Below are positions 42,460 through 51,667 of a stretch of DNA of 64,000 nt, piece by piece. The notes below the pieces were generated by a model, which searched no databases, was not told the DNA's origin, and worked only from the letters and a program-made list of their open reading frames with translations. Location of the stretch: assembly GCF_023634655.1 (NCBI RefSeq), contig NZ_JAMKMS010000023.1, positions 1 through 64,000 on the forward strand, read 5' to 3'. The position numbers and the translations under genes were made by a program. Origin of the DNA: Vibrio methylphosphonaticus (GTDB lineage Bacteria > Pseudomonadota > Gammaproteobacteria > Enterobacterales > Vibrionaceae). Numbering within the stretch: the stretch's first letter is position 1; each line of letters begins with the position of its first letter.

Positions 42460-43715
42460 GTATCACCCTAAAACTGGCATGGAAAAGCGTACTTAATCGC
42501 AAAACCACCGCCATACTCACCGTACTCACCGTAGCAATTTCCGTTATCTTATTAATGGGCGTCGAACGTATTCGTACTCAAGCAAAAAGTAGTTTTGCGA
42601 ATACTATTTCCGGTACCGACTTAATTGTTGGGGGACGGTCAGGTCAAATTAACTTATTGCTCTACTCAGTATTTCGCATTGGCAATGCCACCAATAACAT
42701 TGACTGGCGAAGCTATGAAGAATTTAGTCAGCACAAAGCCGTCAAATGGGCGATTCCAATTTCTCTTGGCGATTCGCATAAAGGCTTTCGAGTCATGGGG
42801 ACCAACCACAGTTATTTCGAGCACTATCAGTACGGTCAAAAGCAGGCTTTGGCCTTTAGCCAAGGTCGCGCCTTTGATGGTATATTTGAAACGGTCCTCG
42901 GCTCAGATGTGGCTAAATCATTGGGCTACAAGATTGGCAGTGAAATCATTATTGCTCACGGTATTAGCGATGTTAGTTTCAGCCGCCACGATAACCTCCC
43001 CTTTAAAGTCGTCGGCGTATTAGCCCCAACCGGGACACCCGTCGACAAAACAGTACATGTCTCACTTGGCGCTATCGAAGCCATACACGTAGGATGGGAA
43101 ACCGGTGCTAACTTGGGCAATGCCCCAAGCAAAGAGCAATTAGAAACGATGGATTTCCAGCCCAAGCAAATTACTGCCATGTTGGTAGGGCTCAACAGTA
43201 AAATCCAAACCTTTGCACTACAACGACAAATCAACACCTATAAACAAGAGCCATTAAGCGCCATCATGCCAGGTATCGCCTTACATGAATTATGGGGTTT
43301 AATGAGTGTTGCCGAGCAAGCGCTGTTAATGGTCTCTATTTTTGTCGTGGTTGCAGGATTGATGGGAATGTTATCTAGTCTATTAACCAGCTTACAAGAG
43401 CGTCGACGTGAAATGGCGATTCTACGGGCGATGGGAGCAAGACCGAGGCATGTTTTTGCATTGTTGGTTAGTGAAGCAACCGCGTTAACTACGGTCGGCA
43501 TAATTGTGGGCGTCGCTGGTACTTACGGTCTACTTGCCATTGCCAGTCCGATCATTGCGTCACAATATGGTATTAGTATAACCTTATCAGGTATCAGCCA
43601 ACATGAATGGCTACTACTTGGTTTTGTGCAGTTGGCAGGGATCCTTATCGGCTTCTTCCCTGCGTTACGGGCCTATCAACAATCTTTAAGTGATGGTATG
43701 ACCATCCGAGTATAA
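42456..43715 (+). CDS. FtsX-family permease of zinc operon
   Basis: 419 aa. One N-terminal transmembrane helix, a large periplasmic domain (about residues 45-280) and three C-terminal helices with ERRREMAILRAMGARPRHVFALL, the FtsX coupling motif. This mechanotransmission-type architecture is unlike ZnuB, so zinc uptake would not be by a classical channel permease. Part of the Zrg set. Confidence 0.87.
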   Translation: MSITLKLAWKSVLNRKTTAILTVLTVAISVILLMGVERIRTQAKSSFANTISGTDLIVGGRSGQINLLLYSVFRIGNATNNIDWRSYEEFSQHKAVKWAIPISLGDSHKGFRVMGTNHSYFEHYQYGQKQALAFSQGRAFDGIFETVLGSDVAKSLGYKIGSEIIIAHGISDVSFSRHDNLPFKVVGVLAPTGTPVDKTVHVSLGAIEAIHVGWETGANLGNAPSKEQLETMDFQPKQITAMLVGLNSKIQTFALQRQINTYKQEPLSAIMPGIALHELWGLMSVAEQALLMVSIFVVVAGLMGMLSSLLTSLQERRREMAILRAMGARPRHVFALLVSEATALTTVGIIVGVAGTYGLLAIASPIIASQYGISITLSGISQHEWLLLGFVQLAGILIGFFPALRAYQQSLSDGMTIRV

Positions 43716-43725
43716 CGAGATTTTT

Positions 43726-44247
43726 ATGACAATATTCACTCGCATAAGCTGTGTCATTATGCTGACTATGGGCTTATGTCTACCTCCTTCCCTCGCTCAA
43801 GGTAGCGAAAGTAGCGATAGCGAAGTGCTAAAACTTGATTGGATCGATTTAATCCCTGAAGCGGAGCGAAATCAGTTTGATGCGATCGGTATGCCTATTA
43901 CCAATCACTCTGGTGGGCAAATGGAGCAGTCAAAACTTGGCACCGTTCGTCAAGAGCTTGATGGTAGCACCGTAAAAATACCCGGCTTTGTCGTCCCCCT
44001 TGAAGGCGATGAAGATACGGTGACTGAGTTTTTATTGGTTCCCTATTTTGGTGCTTGCATACACGTACCGCCACCACCACCAAACCAAATCGTTTATGTG
44101 AAATTTAAAGAAGGCGCGCCCGTGCATCGTCTATGGGATGTCATTTATGTTGTCGGAACATTAAAGACAGAGACCATTAATTCTGAACTTGCCGAGACAG
44201 GTTACTTAATTGAAGGTCTCCATATTGAAGATTACGATGATAACTAG
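43726..44247 (+). CDS. DUF3299 periplasmic protein, last gene of zinc operon
   Basis: 173 aa with a signal peptide ending SLAQG. LDWIDLIPEAERNQFDAIG, VKIPGFVVPLEGDE and the conserved VPYFGACIHVPPPPPNQIVYV identify DUF3299. The GACIHVPPP motif with Cys and His is probably a metal or cofactor site. It starts ten bases after the permease. Confidence 0.87.
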   Translation: MTIFTRISCVIMLTMGLCLPPSLAQGSESSDSEVLKLDWIDLIPEAERNQFDAIGMPITNHSGGQMEQSKLGTVRQELDGSTVKIPGFVVPLEGDEDTVTEFLLVPYFGACIHVPPPPPNQIVYVKFKEGAPVHRLWDVIYVVGTLKTETINSELAETGYLIEGLHIEDYDDN

Positions 44248-44314
44248 AATGCAAATAACAAGTACGCAACAAAAAGCTGCGTAACAAAATGAATGGTCTG
44301 CTAGCGTATAACGT

Positions 44315-44419
44315 TTAACTAATATAAGTTGAAAGATACGCTAGCACGCCGATATAGACGCCTAGTAACAATACCGTCGAGATATGTTTCTTGAGCTTAT
44401 GTTCTCCTGAGTGCCGCAT
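44315..44419 (-). CDS. Possible 34-aa membrane protein
   Basis: A short frame on the minus strand with GGGGGG six bases before its ATG: basic start (MRHSGEHKLKKH), then one hydrophobic helix (ISTVLLLGVYIGVLAYL). A 10-bp inverted repeat (GCTAGCGTAT at 44300, ATACGCTAGC at 44336) covers its 3' end and could stop transcription. It is the only coding signal in the 354-bp gap after the zinc operon. Confidence 0.45.
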   Translation of the reverse strand: MRHSGEHKLKKHISTVLLLGVYIGVLAYLSTYIS

Positions 44420-44601
44420 AACGCCCCCCTTACCCACCCAATAAATTTAACAAATATTTATCATTTAGCCTAGGTGTTTTTACAACATACCTGCTCTAAT
44501 TGTTAAATCGGAAAATAGCTCACACAAATAGCGCTAGTCATAACAGCAAAACCTCGCTAAATTTATCTTTCATCCAAACTCTCATCTAACCGGTCAAGTG
44601 T

Positions 44602-45513
44602 ATGACTATGAGCAATGTAACGACCAGCAGTCCATCTCCAATCATTGAGGCGACATCCGCACGTACTGAGCAAACTCAGAAAAAGAGCACTCATATGCGC
44701 GACAGTGCGAGTCGTATTCGATCCATTGCTAAAAATCACTTACTTGATGCACTTATCGGTGAAGAGTCCCCTAGTAAAAGTGCTTTTGAACGAGCAATAC
44801 AACGAGACAAACAGCGCAAAGAGCAGCGACAAAAAAACCTAGAACAAATCGTCAAGTTATCACTTCAAGCGTGCAACAGCGAAGTATCAAGCGAACCTGA
44901 CTTTGATTGGCTACTGCGCTTTTTTGATATGGCTCAGGACATTCACAATACGTCCATGCAAAAACTCTGGGCGCAAGTGCTTAAAAGAGAAGTCACTAAC
45001 CCCGGTTCCACTTCCATGAAAGCACTAAAAACGCTTAGGGATATGACACCAAAAGAAGCTCAGACACTTCAACGAGCAGCATCTCTCGCGTGCAGCTTTG
45101 GCGCAGACAGTAGCCGAAAGCTACTATTGGGTATTAAACATCATGCGGGACTCTTTAGCTTTTCAAAAAGAGAGAGTTTCGACGAACTGAGTCTAGGTGA
45201 ATTTAACCTGCCATATTCAAGCCTATTATTACTTATAGAACTGGGCATTTTATTAGGCACAGAGCTCGAATCAGGGGAAATTGCGCAAGAGCCGGCATTG
45301 AAGCTCAACTACCAAGGAAGCGAGTTTCAGCTGCAATCTAAGCTGAAAGGTATTCGGCTCACCTACTATCGCTTTACTCCAACAGGGAATGAACTATGCC
45401 AACTGCTAGGGCATAGAGGGAATACTCAGTACCAAGATAAACTGGTGAATTTGCTCAATAAGAAGTTCACTGTTTCAGGAGAATTAACGCCGTCTTTTCA
45501 CCATCAAGTCTAA
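44602..45513 (+). CDS. TIGR03899 family conserved protein
   Basis: 303 aa, no signal peptide or membrane segment. ASRIRSIAKNHLLDALIGEE, an arginine-rich coiled segment, DFDWLLRFFDMAQDIHNTSMQKLWAQVLKREV and a C-terminal FTPTGNELCQLLG wing-like segment. I recognise this as the TIGR03899 (DUF2806-related) family of gammaproteobacteria, whose function is not known. It stands alone, convergent with cysC. Confidence 0.75.
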   Translation: MTMSNVTTSSPSPIIEATSARTEQTQKKSTHMRDSASRIRSIAKNHLLDALIGEESPSKSAFERAIQRDKQRKEQRQKNLEQIVKLSLQACNSEVSSEPDFDWLLRFFDMAQDIHNTSMQKLWAQVLKREVTNPGSTSMKALKTLRDMTPKEAQTLQRAASLACSFGADSSRKLLLGIKHHAGLFSFSKRESFDELSLGEFNLPYSSLLLLIELGILLGTELESGEIAQEPALKLNYQGSEFQLQSKLKGIRLTYYRFTPTGNELCQLLGHRGNTQYQDKLVNLLNKKFTVSGELTPSFHHQV

Positions 45514-45621
45514 TGATAGGCACTCATCACTAAGATACGAATGCAAAGTAAAAGGCAAGGAACAGAGTATTTCCCCCTATTCCTTACCAAAGTAGCCGTC
45601 TGAAGAAGTCATCTGCTGGGA

Positions 45622-46239
45622 TTAACCAATGATTCCTTTTTCTTTAAGTACCGCTAAGCAATCAGCCACCAGCGCCGCGACACTTTTGTCACTCGCTTGA
45701 AGGTGGATATCAGGGTTACTAGGCTGTTCATATTCAGAATCAATACCAGTAAAGTTCGCAATTTCACCCGCTCGTGCTTTCTTGTACAAGCCTTTAGGAT
45801 CCCTTGATTCACATACCGCTAGACTCGCGTCGACAAACACCTCTAAAAACTCCCCATCAGGAAGCAGTGATTTCACTAACGCCCGCTCTTCTTTATGAGG
45901 TGAGATAAACGCCGAAAGTACAATCAATCCAGCATCCGCCATCAGTTTTGCTAACTCGCCAACACGGCGAATATTCTCGCGCCTGTCCTGTTGTGAAAAA
46001 CCAAGATCTCGACACAAACCATGCCTGACATTATCCCCGTCCAGTAGATAAGTATGATGACCTAAACGAAGTAGCTCCGTTTCTAATGCGCCCGCAACGG
46101 TGGACTTCCCGGCACCAGACAGTCCGGTAAACCACAACACAACGGGTTTTTGCTGCTTTAATTCCGAGCGCTGCAATTTGGTGACGTAATGCTGATGCCA
46201 GATCACGTTCTCATCTTTCTCTACAGTAATGTCCGACAT
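45622..46239 (-). CDS. cysC: Adenylyl-sulfate (APS) kinase CysC
   Basis: 205 aa. P-loop FTGLSGAGKSTVAGAL, LLDGDNVRHGLCRDLGFSQQDR and FVDASLAVCESRDPKGLYKKARAG are diagnostic. It phosphorylates APS to PAPS, the substrate of CysH at 551. Last gene of the cysD-cysN-permease-cysC cluster. Confidence 0.96.
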   Translation of the reverse strand: MSDITVEKDENVIWHQHYVTKLQRSELKQQKPVVLWFTGLSGAGKSTVAGALETELLRLGHHTYLLDGDNVRHGLCRDLGFSQQDRRENIRRVGELAKLMADAGLIVLSAFISPHKEERALVKSLLPDGEFLEVFVDASLAVCESRDPKGLYKKARAGEIANFTGIDSEYEQPSNPDIHLQASDKSVAALVADCLAVLKEKGIIG

Positions 46240-46269
46240 ATAAATCCTTAATTGTCACTTTCATAAATA

Positions 46270-47994
46270 TTAAAATGGAAAGAAGTACGGAATAAGCGCT
46301 AATACCAGTACCGAATACACGATAGAAATAGGGATGCCTATTCGCAGATAATCTTTAAGTTGGTAGTTACCAACGCTATACACCAATAAGTTCGTTTGAT
46401 AACCATAAGGAGAAATGAAGCTAGCACTGGCGCCAAATAACACCGCCATAATAAACGGCATCGGATCGACTCCGTAGCCCACCGCCATACTGTAGCCAAT
46501 CGGGAACGCAAGGGCGGCGGCAGCATTATTGGTAATCAGCTCTGTGAGAATTAAGGTCACAAGATACGTCGCCACTAAAGCACCAAAGACTCCCCAACCA
46601 TTAAACAGCTCCATAAACATATCGCCCATCCGAGCGGATAAACCTGTCGAGATCATCAATTGAGCAATAGACAACGCTGAGCCAACAATCACCACAATAT
46701 CGGTAGGAAAACGTCGTCTTAGTTCACCGATATTAACAATGCCAAAAGCAAGAATCGCAATAAGATAAAGCGCTAGCCCTTTGATAATGGGTAAGATGTT
46801 AGTAAGCGCTAACACAATCACCGCTACAAACCCCAGCAGCACGTAACTCGACTTTGCTATATCCAATCGGGCACTTGAATCCAAGTCATTCACTAAGACA
46901 AACTCTTTACGGTACTTTCGTCTTTCATCCTCAAAACGCTTCCCCGGCGCTAAGACCAAAGTATCACCCGCTTGCAAAACAATGTTTCCTAACCCACCTT
47001 CCAAACGTTCATGTCCACGACGAATAGCAACAACGACGGCATCAAACTTGTCGCGAAAGTGACTCGATTTCAGGGTCTTATTACAAAACGTAGCAGAAGA
47101 GCTCACCACAACTTCGAGTAAGTTTTGACCATTTAAATGATGCTGACCAAAGAACGTTAGCCCATTAATTTCTTGCAGCGTATTCACACTCTCTACGTCA
47201 CCACAAAACAGTAACCTGTCTTTTGCCTTCAACACAAAGTCGGGGCCAACGGACGCCAGCGTGTCACCATCACGGACGACTTCGGCTAAGAACAGTTTTC
47301 TTAGTGCTCGTAAGTTATTCTCGGCAATACTGCCCCCCACGAGCGGCGACCCGGGCTCAACCCTTGCTTCTAAAAAGTAAGGCAGTTCATCTTGGTTATC
47401 ATCATCATAGTTTGGTAACAGATAGCTCAGTGGGATTAAAATGATGACACCACCAATTAGGACACTCAGACCAATCCAAGTTGGTGCAAAAAAATCAAGA
47501 CTCGGTAATCCAACATCTTCAACAAAACTATTAATAATTAGGTTGGTTGACGTACCAATAAGAGTTAGGGTTCCCCCCAATATGGCCGCATAAGATAAAG
47601 GGATGAGTAATTTAGAAGGGGCATGACGCTGATTGCGTTTGATCGCCCCAATAAGGGAGACAACGACAGCGGTATTATTGGTAAATGAAGACAACAGGGC
47701 CGTAGAAATCCCCAGTTTGGCAACCACCGACCCCAGTCTTCCGGTTGCAATAGAGCGACTAACCCAGCTAATCAAGCGTGTCTTCTCTAAAGCAGCAGAA
47801 GACATAATCAGCAGCACTAATGTCAATAACGATGAGTTAGTGAAGTTAGTGGCGATAACACTCAATTCTGTCATACCGCTAATGAAAGCAATAAATGCTG
47901 CACCAGCAAAAATAAGGCTAGGTTTAATTTGAGTTGCAACTAAGCAGCTAATGATTGACATCAATAGCGCTAGGACCACTCCCTGTTCCCACAT
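46270..47994 (-). CDS. SLC13-family permease with TrkA-C domains, probable sulfate transporter
   Basis: 574 aa. Two membrane halves of the divalent-anion/Na+ symporter type (SFTNNTAVVVSLI and ELITNNAAAALAFPIG carry the paired SNT/TNN anion-binding motifs). Between them lie two cytoplasmic TrkA-C (RCK) domains (about residues 205-370; RDGDTLASVGPDFVLKAKDRLLF and LEGGLGNIVLQAGDTLVL). Location inside cysDN-cysC argues for sulfate as substrate; this is inference from context. Confidence 0.87.
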   Translation of the reverse strand: MWEQGVVLALLMSIISCLVATQIKPSLIFAGAAFIAFISGMTELSVIATNFTNSSLLTLVLLIMSSAALEKTRLISWVSRSIATGRLGSVVAKLGISTALLSSFTNNTAVVVSLIGAIKRNQRHAPSKLLIPLSYAAILGGTLTLIGTSTNLIINSFVEDVGLPSLDFFAPTWIGLSVLIGGVIILIPLSYLLPNYDDDNQDELPYFLEARVEPGSPLVGGSIAENNLRALRKLFLAEVVRDGDTLASVGPDFVLKAKDRLLFCGDVESVNTLQEINGLTFFGQHHLNGQNLLEVVVSSSATFCNKTLKSSHFRDKFDAVVVAIRRGHERLEGGLGNIVLQAGDTLVLAPGKRFEDERRKYRKEFVLVNDLDSSARLDIAKSSYVLLGFVAVIVLALTNILPIIKGLALYLIAILAFGIVNIGELRRRFPTDIVVIVGSALSIAQLMISTGLSARMGDMFMELFNGWGVFGALVATYLVTLILTELITNNAAAALAFPIGYSMAVGYGVDPMPFIMAVLFGASASFISPYGYQTNLLVYSVGNYQLKDYLRIGIPISIVYSVLVLALIPYFFPF

Positions 47995-48096
47995 AATCCT
48001 TATCCTCGATAGCGGTTACACGGTCGATTAATCTATCATCAAGCTGACGAGATCATCGACCGAGTAAACAGTCATTCACCCCACTAGGGCTACACG

Positions 48097-49509
48097 TTAA
48101 ATTTTTGCATCCCACTCAGGGAAGTGCTTCATAATTAACGCCTTTAGCTCACTTTCAAACGCACCCATGCGCTCTTTAGGTGAACGTTCTTGCTCTGCCA
48201 ACGCATCACGGACTAAACCCGCTCCAACAGTTACATTGGTGAGGCGATCAATAATAATAAAGCCTCCTGTATCTTGAACGGCATCGTAGTTATCAATGGC
48301 GACAGACTCAGTGAGTGACCACTCACATAAACCAATACCATTTAGAGGTAAGGTTTCTGTCTCAAATGATGCAAGCGTATTAATGTCATACTGAAGACGC
48401 ACCGCCTCCAATTGACCTTGAGTCTGCTTACCTGCAATCTTGATGTCGTACGTTTTACCAGCCGCCAGCGCGTCATCTGTCATCCAAACCACATCCGCCA
48501 GTAATCGGTTGGAAGACGTGACCTTAGCTTCTTGCTTAACGATCAAGTCACCTCGGCTAATATCAATTTCATCGCTCAACGTTAACGTCACCGCTTGCCC
48601 GGCAAAGGCGACGTCTAAGTTTCCATCAAACGTGACAATACTCTCGATGGTGGATGTTTTTCCTGATGGTAATGACTTAATTTCGTCGCCGACTCGCACT
48701 TCACCGGAGCCAATTGTTCCAGCAAAACCACGAAAATCTAAATTTGGACGGCTGACATATTGCACAGGGAAACGGAATTCACCATAGCGTTTGTCTTGAT
48801 CAATATCGACATTCTCAAGCAACTCTAAAAGCGGCTTTCCTTGATACCAAGGCATATTCTCACTGGTCTCAACCACGTTATCGCCATCAAGCGCTGATAG
48901 CGGAATAATTTGAATATCAATGCCTTTCCCTAGCTTCTCTGAAAACGCTAAATAATCATCACGAATGGATTCAAATCGTTGTTGAGAAAAATCAACTAAG
49001 TCCATTTTATTAACAGCAACAACAAAGTGCTTTAATCCCAACAAACTAGCGATAAAGGAATGACGTCGAGTTTGATCTAACATGCCTTTACGTGCATCGA
49101 CCAAGATCACGGCTAAATCACAGGTTGATGCCCCAGTTGCCATATTACGAGTATATTGTTCATGCCCAGGAGTATCGGCAATGATGAACTTTCGCTTTTG
49201 TGTTGAAAAATAACGATAAGCAACATCGATGGTAATACCTTGTTCACGCTCAGCTTGCAAACCGTCAACTAACAACGCAAGGTCAGGCTTATCCCCTGTT
49301 GTCCCTACGCGTTGGCTATCTGAGTGAACAGCAGCTAGTTGATCTTCATAAATTTGCTTCGAGTCATGGAGCAAGCGCCCAATTAACGTACTCTTACCAT
49401 CATCAACTGAACCACAGGTCAGAAATCGAAGTAAGGATTTGTGTTGATGCTGATTGAGGTATCCCTCAATGCCTAGCTCGGCAAGTTGTGCTTCTACTGC
49501 GCTATTCAT
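48097..49509 (-). CDS. cysN: Sulfate adenylyltransferase GTPase subunit CysN
   Basis: 470 aa. EF-Tu-like G domain: GSVDDGKSTLIGRLL, DTPGHEQYTRNMATGAS, NKMDLVD. Two beta-barrel domains follow. GTP hydrolysis drives APS formation by CysD. It carries no fused APS kinase, consistent with the separate cysC. 18 bp after cysD. Confidence 0.96.
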   Translation of the reverse strand: MNSAVEAQLAELGIEGYLNQHQHKSLLRFLTCGSVDDGKSTLIGRLLHDSKQIYEDQLAAVHSDSQRVGTTGDKPDLALLVDGLQAEREQGITIDVAYRYFSTQKRKFIIADTPGHEQYTRNMATGASTCDLAVILVDARKGMLDQTRRHSFIASLLGLKHFVVAVNKMDLVDFSQQRFESIRDDYLAFSEKLGKGIDIQIIPLSALDGDNVVETSENMPWYQGKPLLELLENVDIDQDKRYGEFRFPVQYVSRPNLDFRGFAGTIGSGEVRVGDEIKSLPSGKTSTIESIVTFDGNLDVAFAGQAVTLTLSDEIDISRGDLIVKQEAKVTSSNRLLADVVWMTDDALAAGKTYDIKIAGKQTQGQLEAVRLQYDINTLASFETETLPLNGIGLCEWSLTESVAIDNYDAVQDTGGFIIIDRLTNVTVGAGLVRDALAEQERSPKERMGAFESELKALIMKHFPEWDAKI

Positions 49510-49527
49510 AATGTGTCCCTTCGATCC

Positions 49528-50436
49528 TTAGAAATATCCCTGACGTTTTTTAAGCTCCATTGATCCAGACTGATCATGGTCGATCGCACGACCTTGCCGC
49601 TCACTGGATGTCGCAACCAGCATTTCTTCAATAATTTCCGTCAACGTCGCCGCTTCCGATTCCACTGCACCGGTTAGTGGGTAACAGCCAAGCGTTCTAA
49701 ACCTTACGCTTTTGTTCTCTACTTTTTCATCTGGTTGAATGTCCATTCGGTCATCATCAACCATAATTAACATGCCATCGCGCTCCACTACTGGTCGCTC
49801 AGCAGCCAAATAAAGCGGTACAATATCAATGCCTTCTAAGTAGATGTATTGCCAGATATCCAGTTCGGTCCAGTTTGAAAGAGGGAAGACTCGAATGCTC
49901 TCACCCTTGTTGATTTGCCCGTTATAGGTTTTCCATAATTCAGGGCGTTGGTTCTTTGGATCCCAAGTGTGATTTTTGTCGCGGAATGAGTAAACGCGCT
50001 CTTTGGCTCTGGATTTTTCTTCATCACGACGTGCCCCACCAAATGCCGCATCAAACCCATAGTGATTCAGTGCTTGCTTGAGCCCTTGCGTTTTCATGAT
50101 ATCAGTGTGTTTTGAGGAACCATGCACAAATGGATTTATCCCCATAGCTAGACCTTCTGGGTTTTTGTGTACCAAAAGCTCGAAACCATAGTTTTTCGCT
50201 GTACGATCACGAAATTCAATCATCTCTTTGAATTTCCAATCAGTATCGACATGCAATAGAGGAAAAGGTATTTTCCCGGGGTAGAAGGCTTTTCTAGCCA
50301 GATGCAACATGACTGAAGAGTCTTTACCGATCGAGTACATCATGACCGGATTATCGAATTCGGCCGCGACTTCACGAATAATGTGAATACTCTCCGCTTC
50401 CAGTTGTTTGAGGTGAGTGAGTCTTTCTTGATCCAT
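49528..50436 (-). CDS. cysD: Sulfate adenylyltransferase subunit CysD
   Basis: 302 aa. PP-loop MMYSIGKDSSVMLHLARKAF, HVDTDWKFKEMI and FGGARRDEEKSRAKER are the ATP-pyrophosphatase family motifs; the end SSERQGRAIDHDQSGSMELK is typical. It forms APS and pyrophosphate from sulfate and ATP with CysN. Confidence 0.96.
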   Translation of the reverse strand: MDQERLTHLKQLEAESIHIIREVAAEFDNPVMMYSIGKDSSVMLHLARKAFYPGKIPFPLLHVDTDWKFKEMIEFRDRTAKNYGFELLVHKNPEGLAMGINPFVHGSSKHTDIMKTQGLKQALNHYGFDAAFGGARRDEEKSRAKERVYSFRDKNHTWDPKNQRPELWKTYNGQINKGESIRVFPLSNWTELDIWQYIYLEGIDIVPLYLAAERPVVERDGMLIMVDDDRMDIQPDEKVENKSVRFRTLGCYPLTGAVESEAATLTEIIEEMLVATSSERQGRAIDHDQSGSMELKKRQGYF

Positions 50437-50493
50437 TTGTTGTGCTTCCTTTTTTGCGAGTACAGGTCATTACACCTCTACTAGACTGAATTC

Positions 50494-51387
50494 CTATGCA
50501 CTCTTAACATTGAGTACTTGAGTCGATGTCTCGCCAAACCAAGCAAGATCTTTCGCTAATTCAACAACCTCCCCTACGACGATCAACGATGGTGCTTGTG
50601 CATCTTTCGCCAGATCCGCAAGATCTTTAAGTTGACCCACAAACACTTTCTGCGTCTGTTGGGTACCCCTTTCAATGATGGCAATAGGCACATCCGGGCT
50701 TCTTCCATGGAGAACCAATTGCTGCTGAATATAGTCAGATTTCATCAATCCCATATAAATCACGAGTGTTTGCTTAGGGCGTGCGAGCGTCGACCAATCC
50801 ATGTCGGCACTGTTAGGCTTGAGATGCCCAGTGACAAACAAAGCTGATTGTGCGTAATCTCGATGGGTAAGAGGGATCCCTGCATAAGCTGTTGCACCGG
50901 CTGCGGCAGTGATACCCGGAATCACTTGAAACTGAATGCCCGCTTGAGCCAATACTTGTAGCTCTTCACCACCTCGACCAAACATAAAAGAGTCACCTCC
51001 CTTAATTCGCACGACTTTGTGACCGCTTTGAGCAAACTCTAAGAGTAATTGATTGGTTTTTTCCTGAGGCACGCTGTGATGGCCGGCGCGTTTACCAACG
51101 CACACTAAAACTGTGCTTTCTGGTACTAAGGCTATGATTTCGTCTGACACCAAATAGTCATATAAAACGACATCAGCTTGCTGCAAATAATTGAGCGCCT
51201 TTAGCGTTAATAATTCCGGGTCTCCAGGACCAGCTCCCACCAACGCCACTTCACCAGATTTAAGTGTTGAAGTTGGCAATTTGGGTTTTTGCGAACTCAT
51301 CACCAATTGAGGTGTCGTTTTCAATTCCGTACTTTGCTTAAAAGGCTGTTCCATTGTGGCGGTCCATCGCGTCTCTGATGATGGCAT
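50494..51387 (-). CDS. cobA: Uroporphyrinogen-III C-methyltransferase
   Basis: 297 aa taken from the ATG at 51387; the true start may be further in, because the methylase fold begins only at EVALVGAGPGDPELLTLKAL. The N-terminal 45 residues are low in similarity. VRIKGGDSFMFGRGGEE, PGITAAAGATAYAGIPLTHR and GRSPDVPIAIIERGTQ are SUMT signatures. It makes precorrin-2 for siroheme, the prosthetic group of CysI. 57 bp upstream of cysD on the same strand. It is a single-domain enzyme, so a separate dehydrogenase-ferrochelatase is needed. Confidence 0.93.
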   Translation of the reverse strand: MPSSETRWTATMEQPFKQSTELKTTPQLVMSSQKPKLPTSTLKSGEVALVGAGPGDPELLTLKALNYLQQADVVLYDYLVSDEIIALVPESTVLVCVGKRAGHHSVPQEKTNQLLLEFAQSGHKVVRIKGGDSFMFGRGGEELQVLAQAGIQFQVIPGITAAAGATAYAGIPLTHRDYAQSALFVTGHLKPNSADMDWSTLARPKQTLVIYMGLMKSDYIQQQLVLHGRSPDVPIAIIERGTQQTQKVFVGQLKDLADLAKDAQAPSLIVVGEVVELAKDLAWFGETSTQVLNVKSA

Positions 51388-51667
51388 TATGACCAACTGG
51401 CTATATTACCGGAAATTCTAAAATTTCATTTTTTATTCCAAAAACCACTATAGGGTTAATTTAGAGACTTTTGCTACACCGAACAACGCAAGGCTGGTTT
51501 ACTCAGGCTATGGTTAACAACAAAGTGTGTAGATGAGACTTGCGAGCCAAATATCACAATTACAACCAACTTAGATCACACTTTATCTATGTATGAAAAA
51601 TAACTTTCATAACAAATTGATACAATCGACATGTTTTGAAACAAACTTCCATAAAAAGGATATAGAG

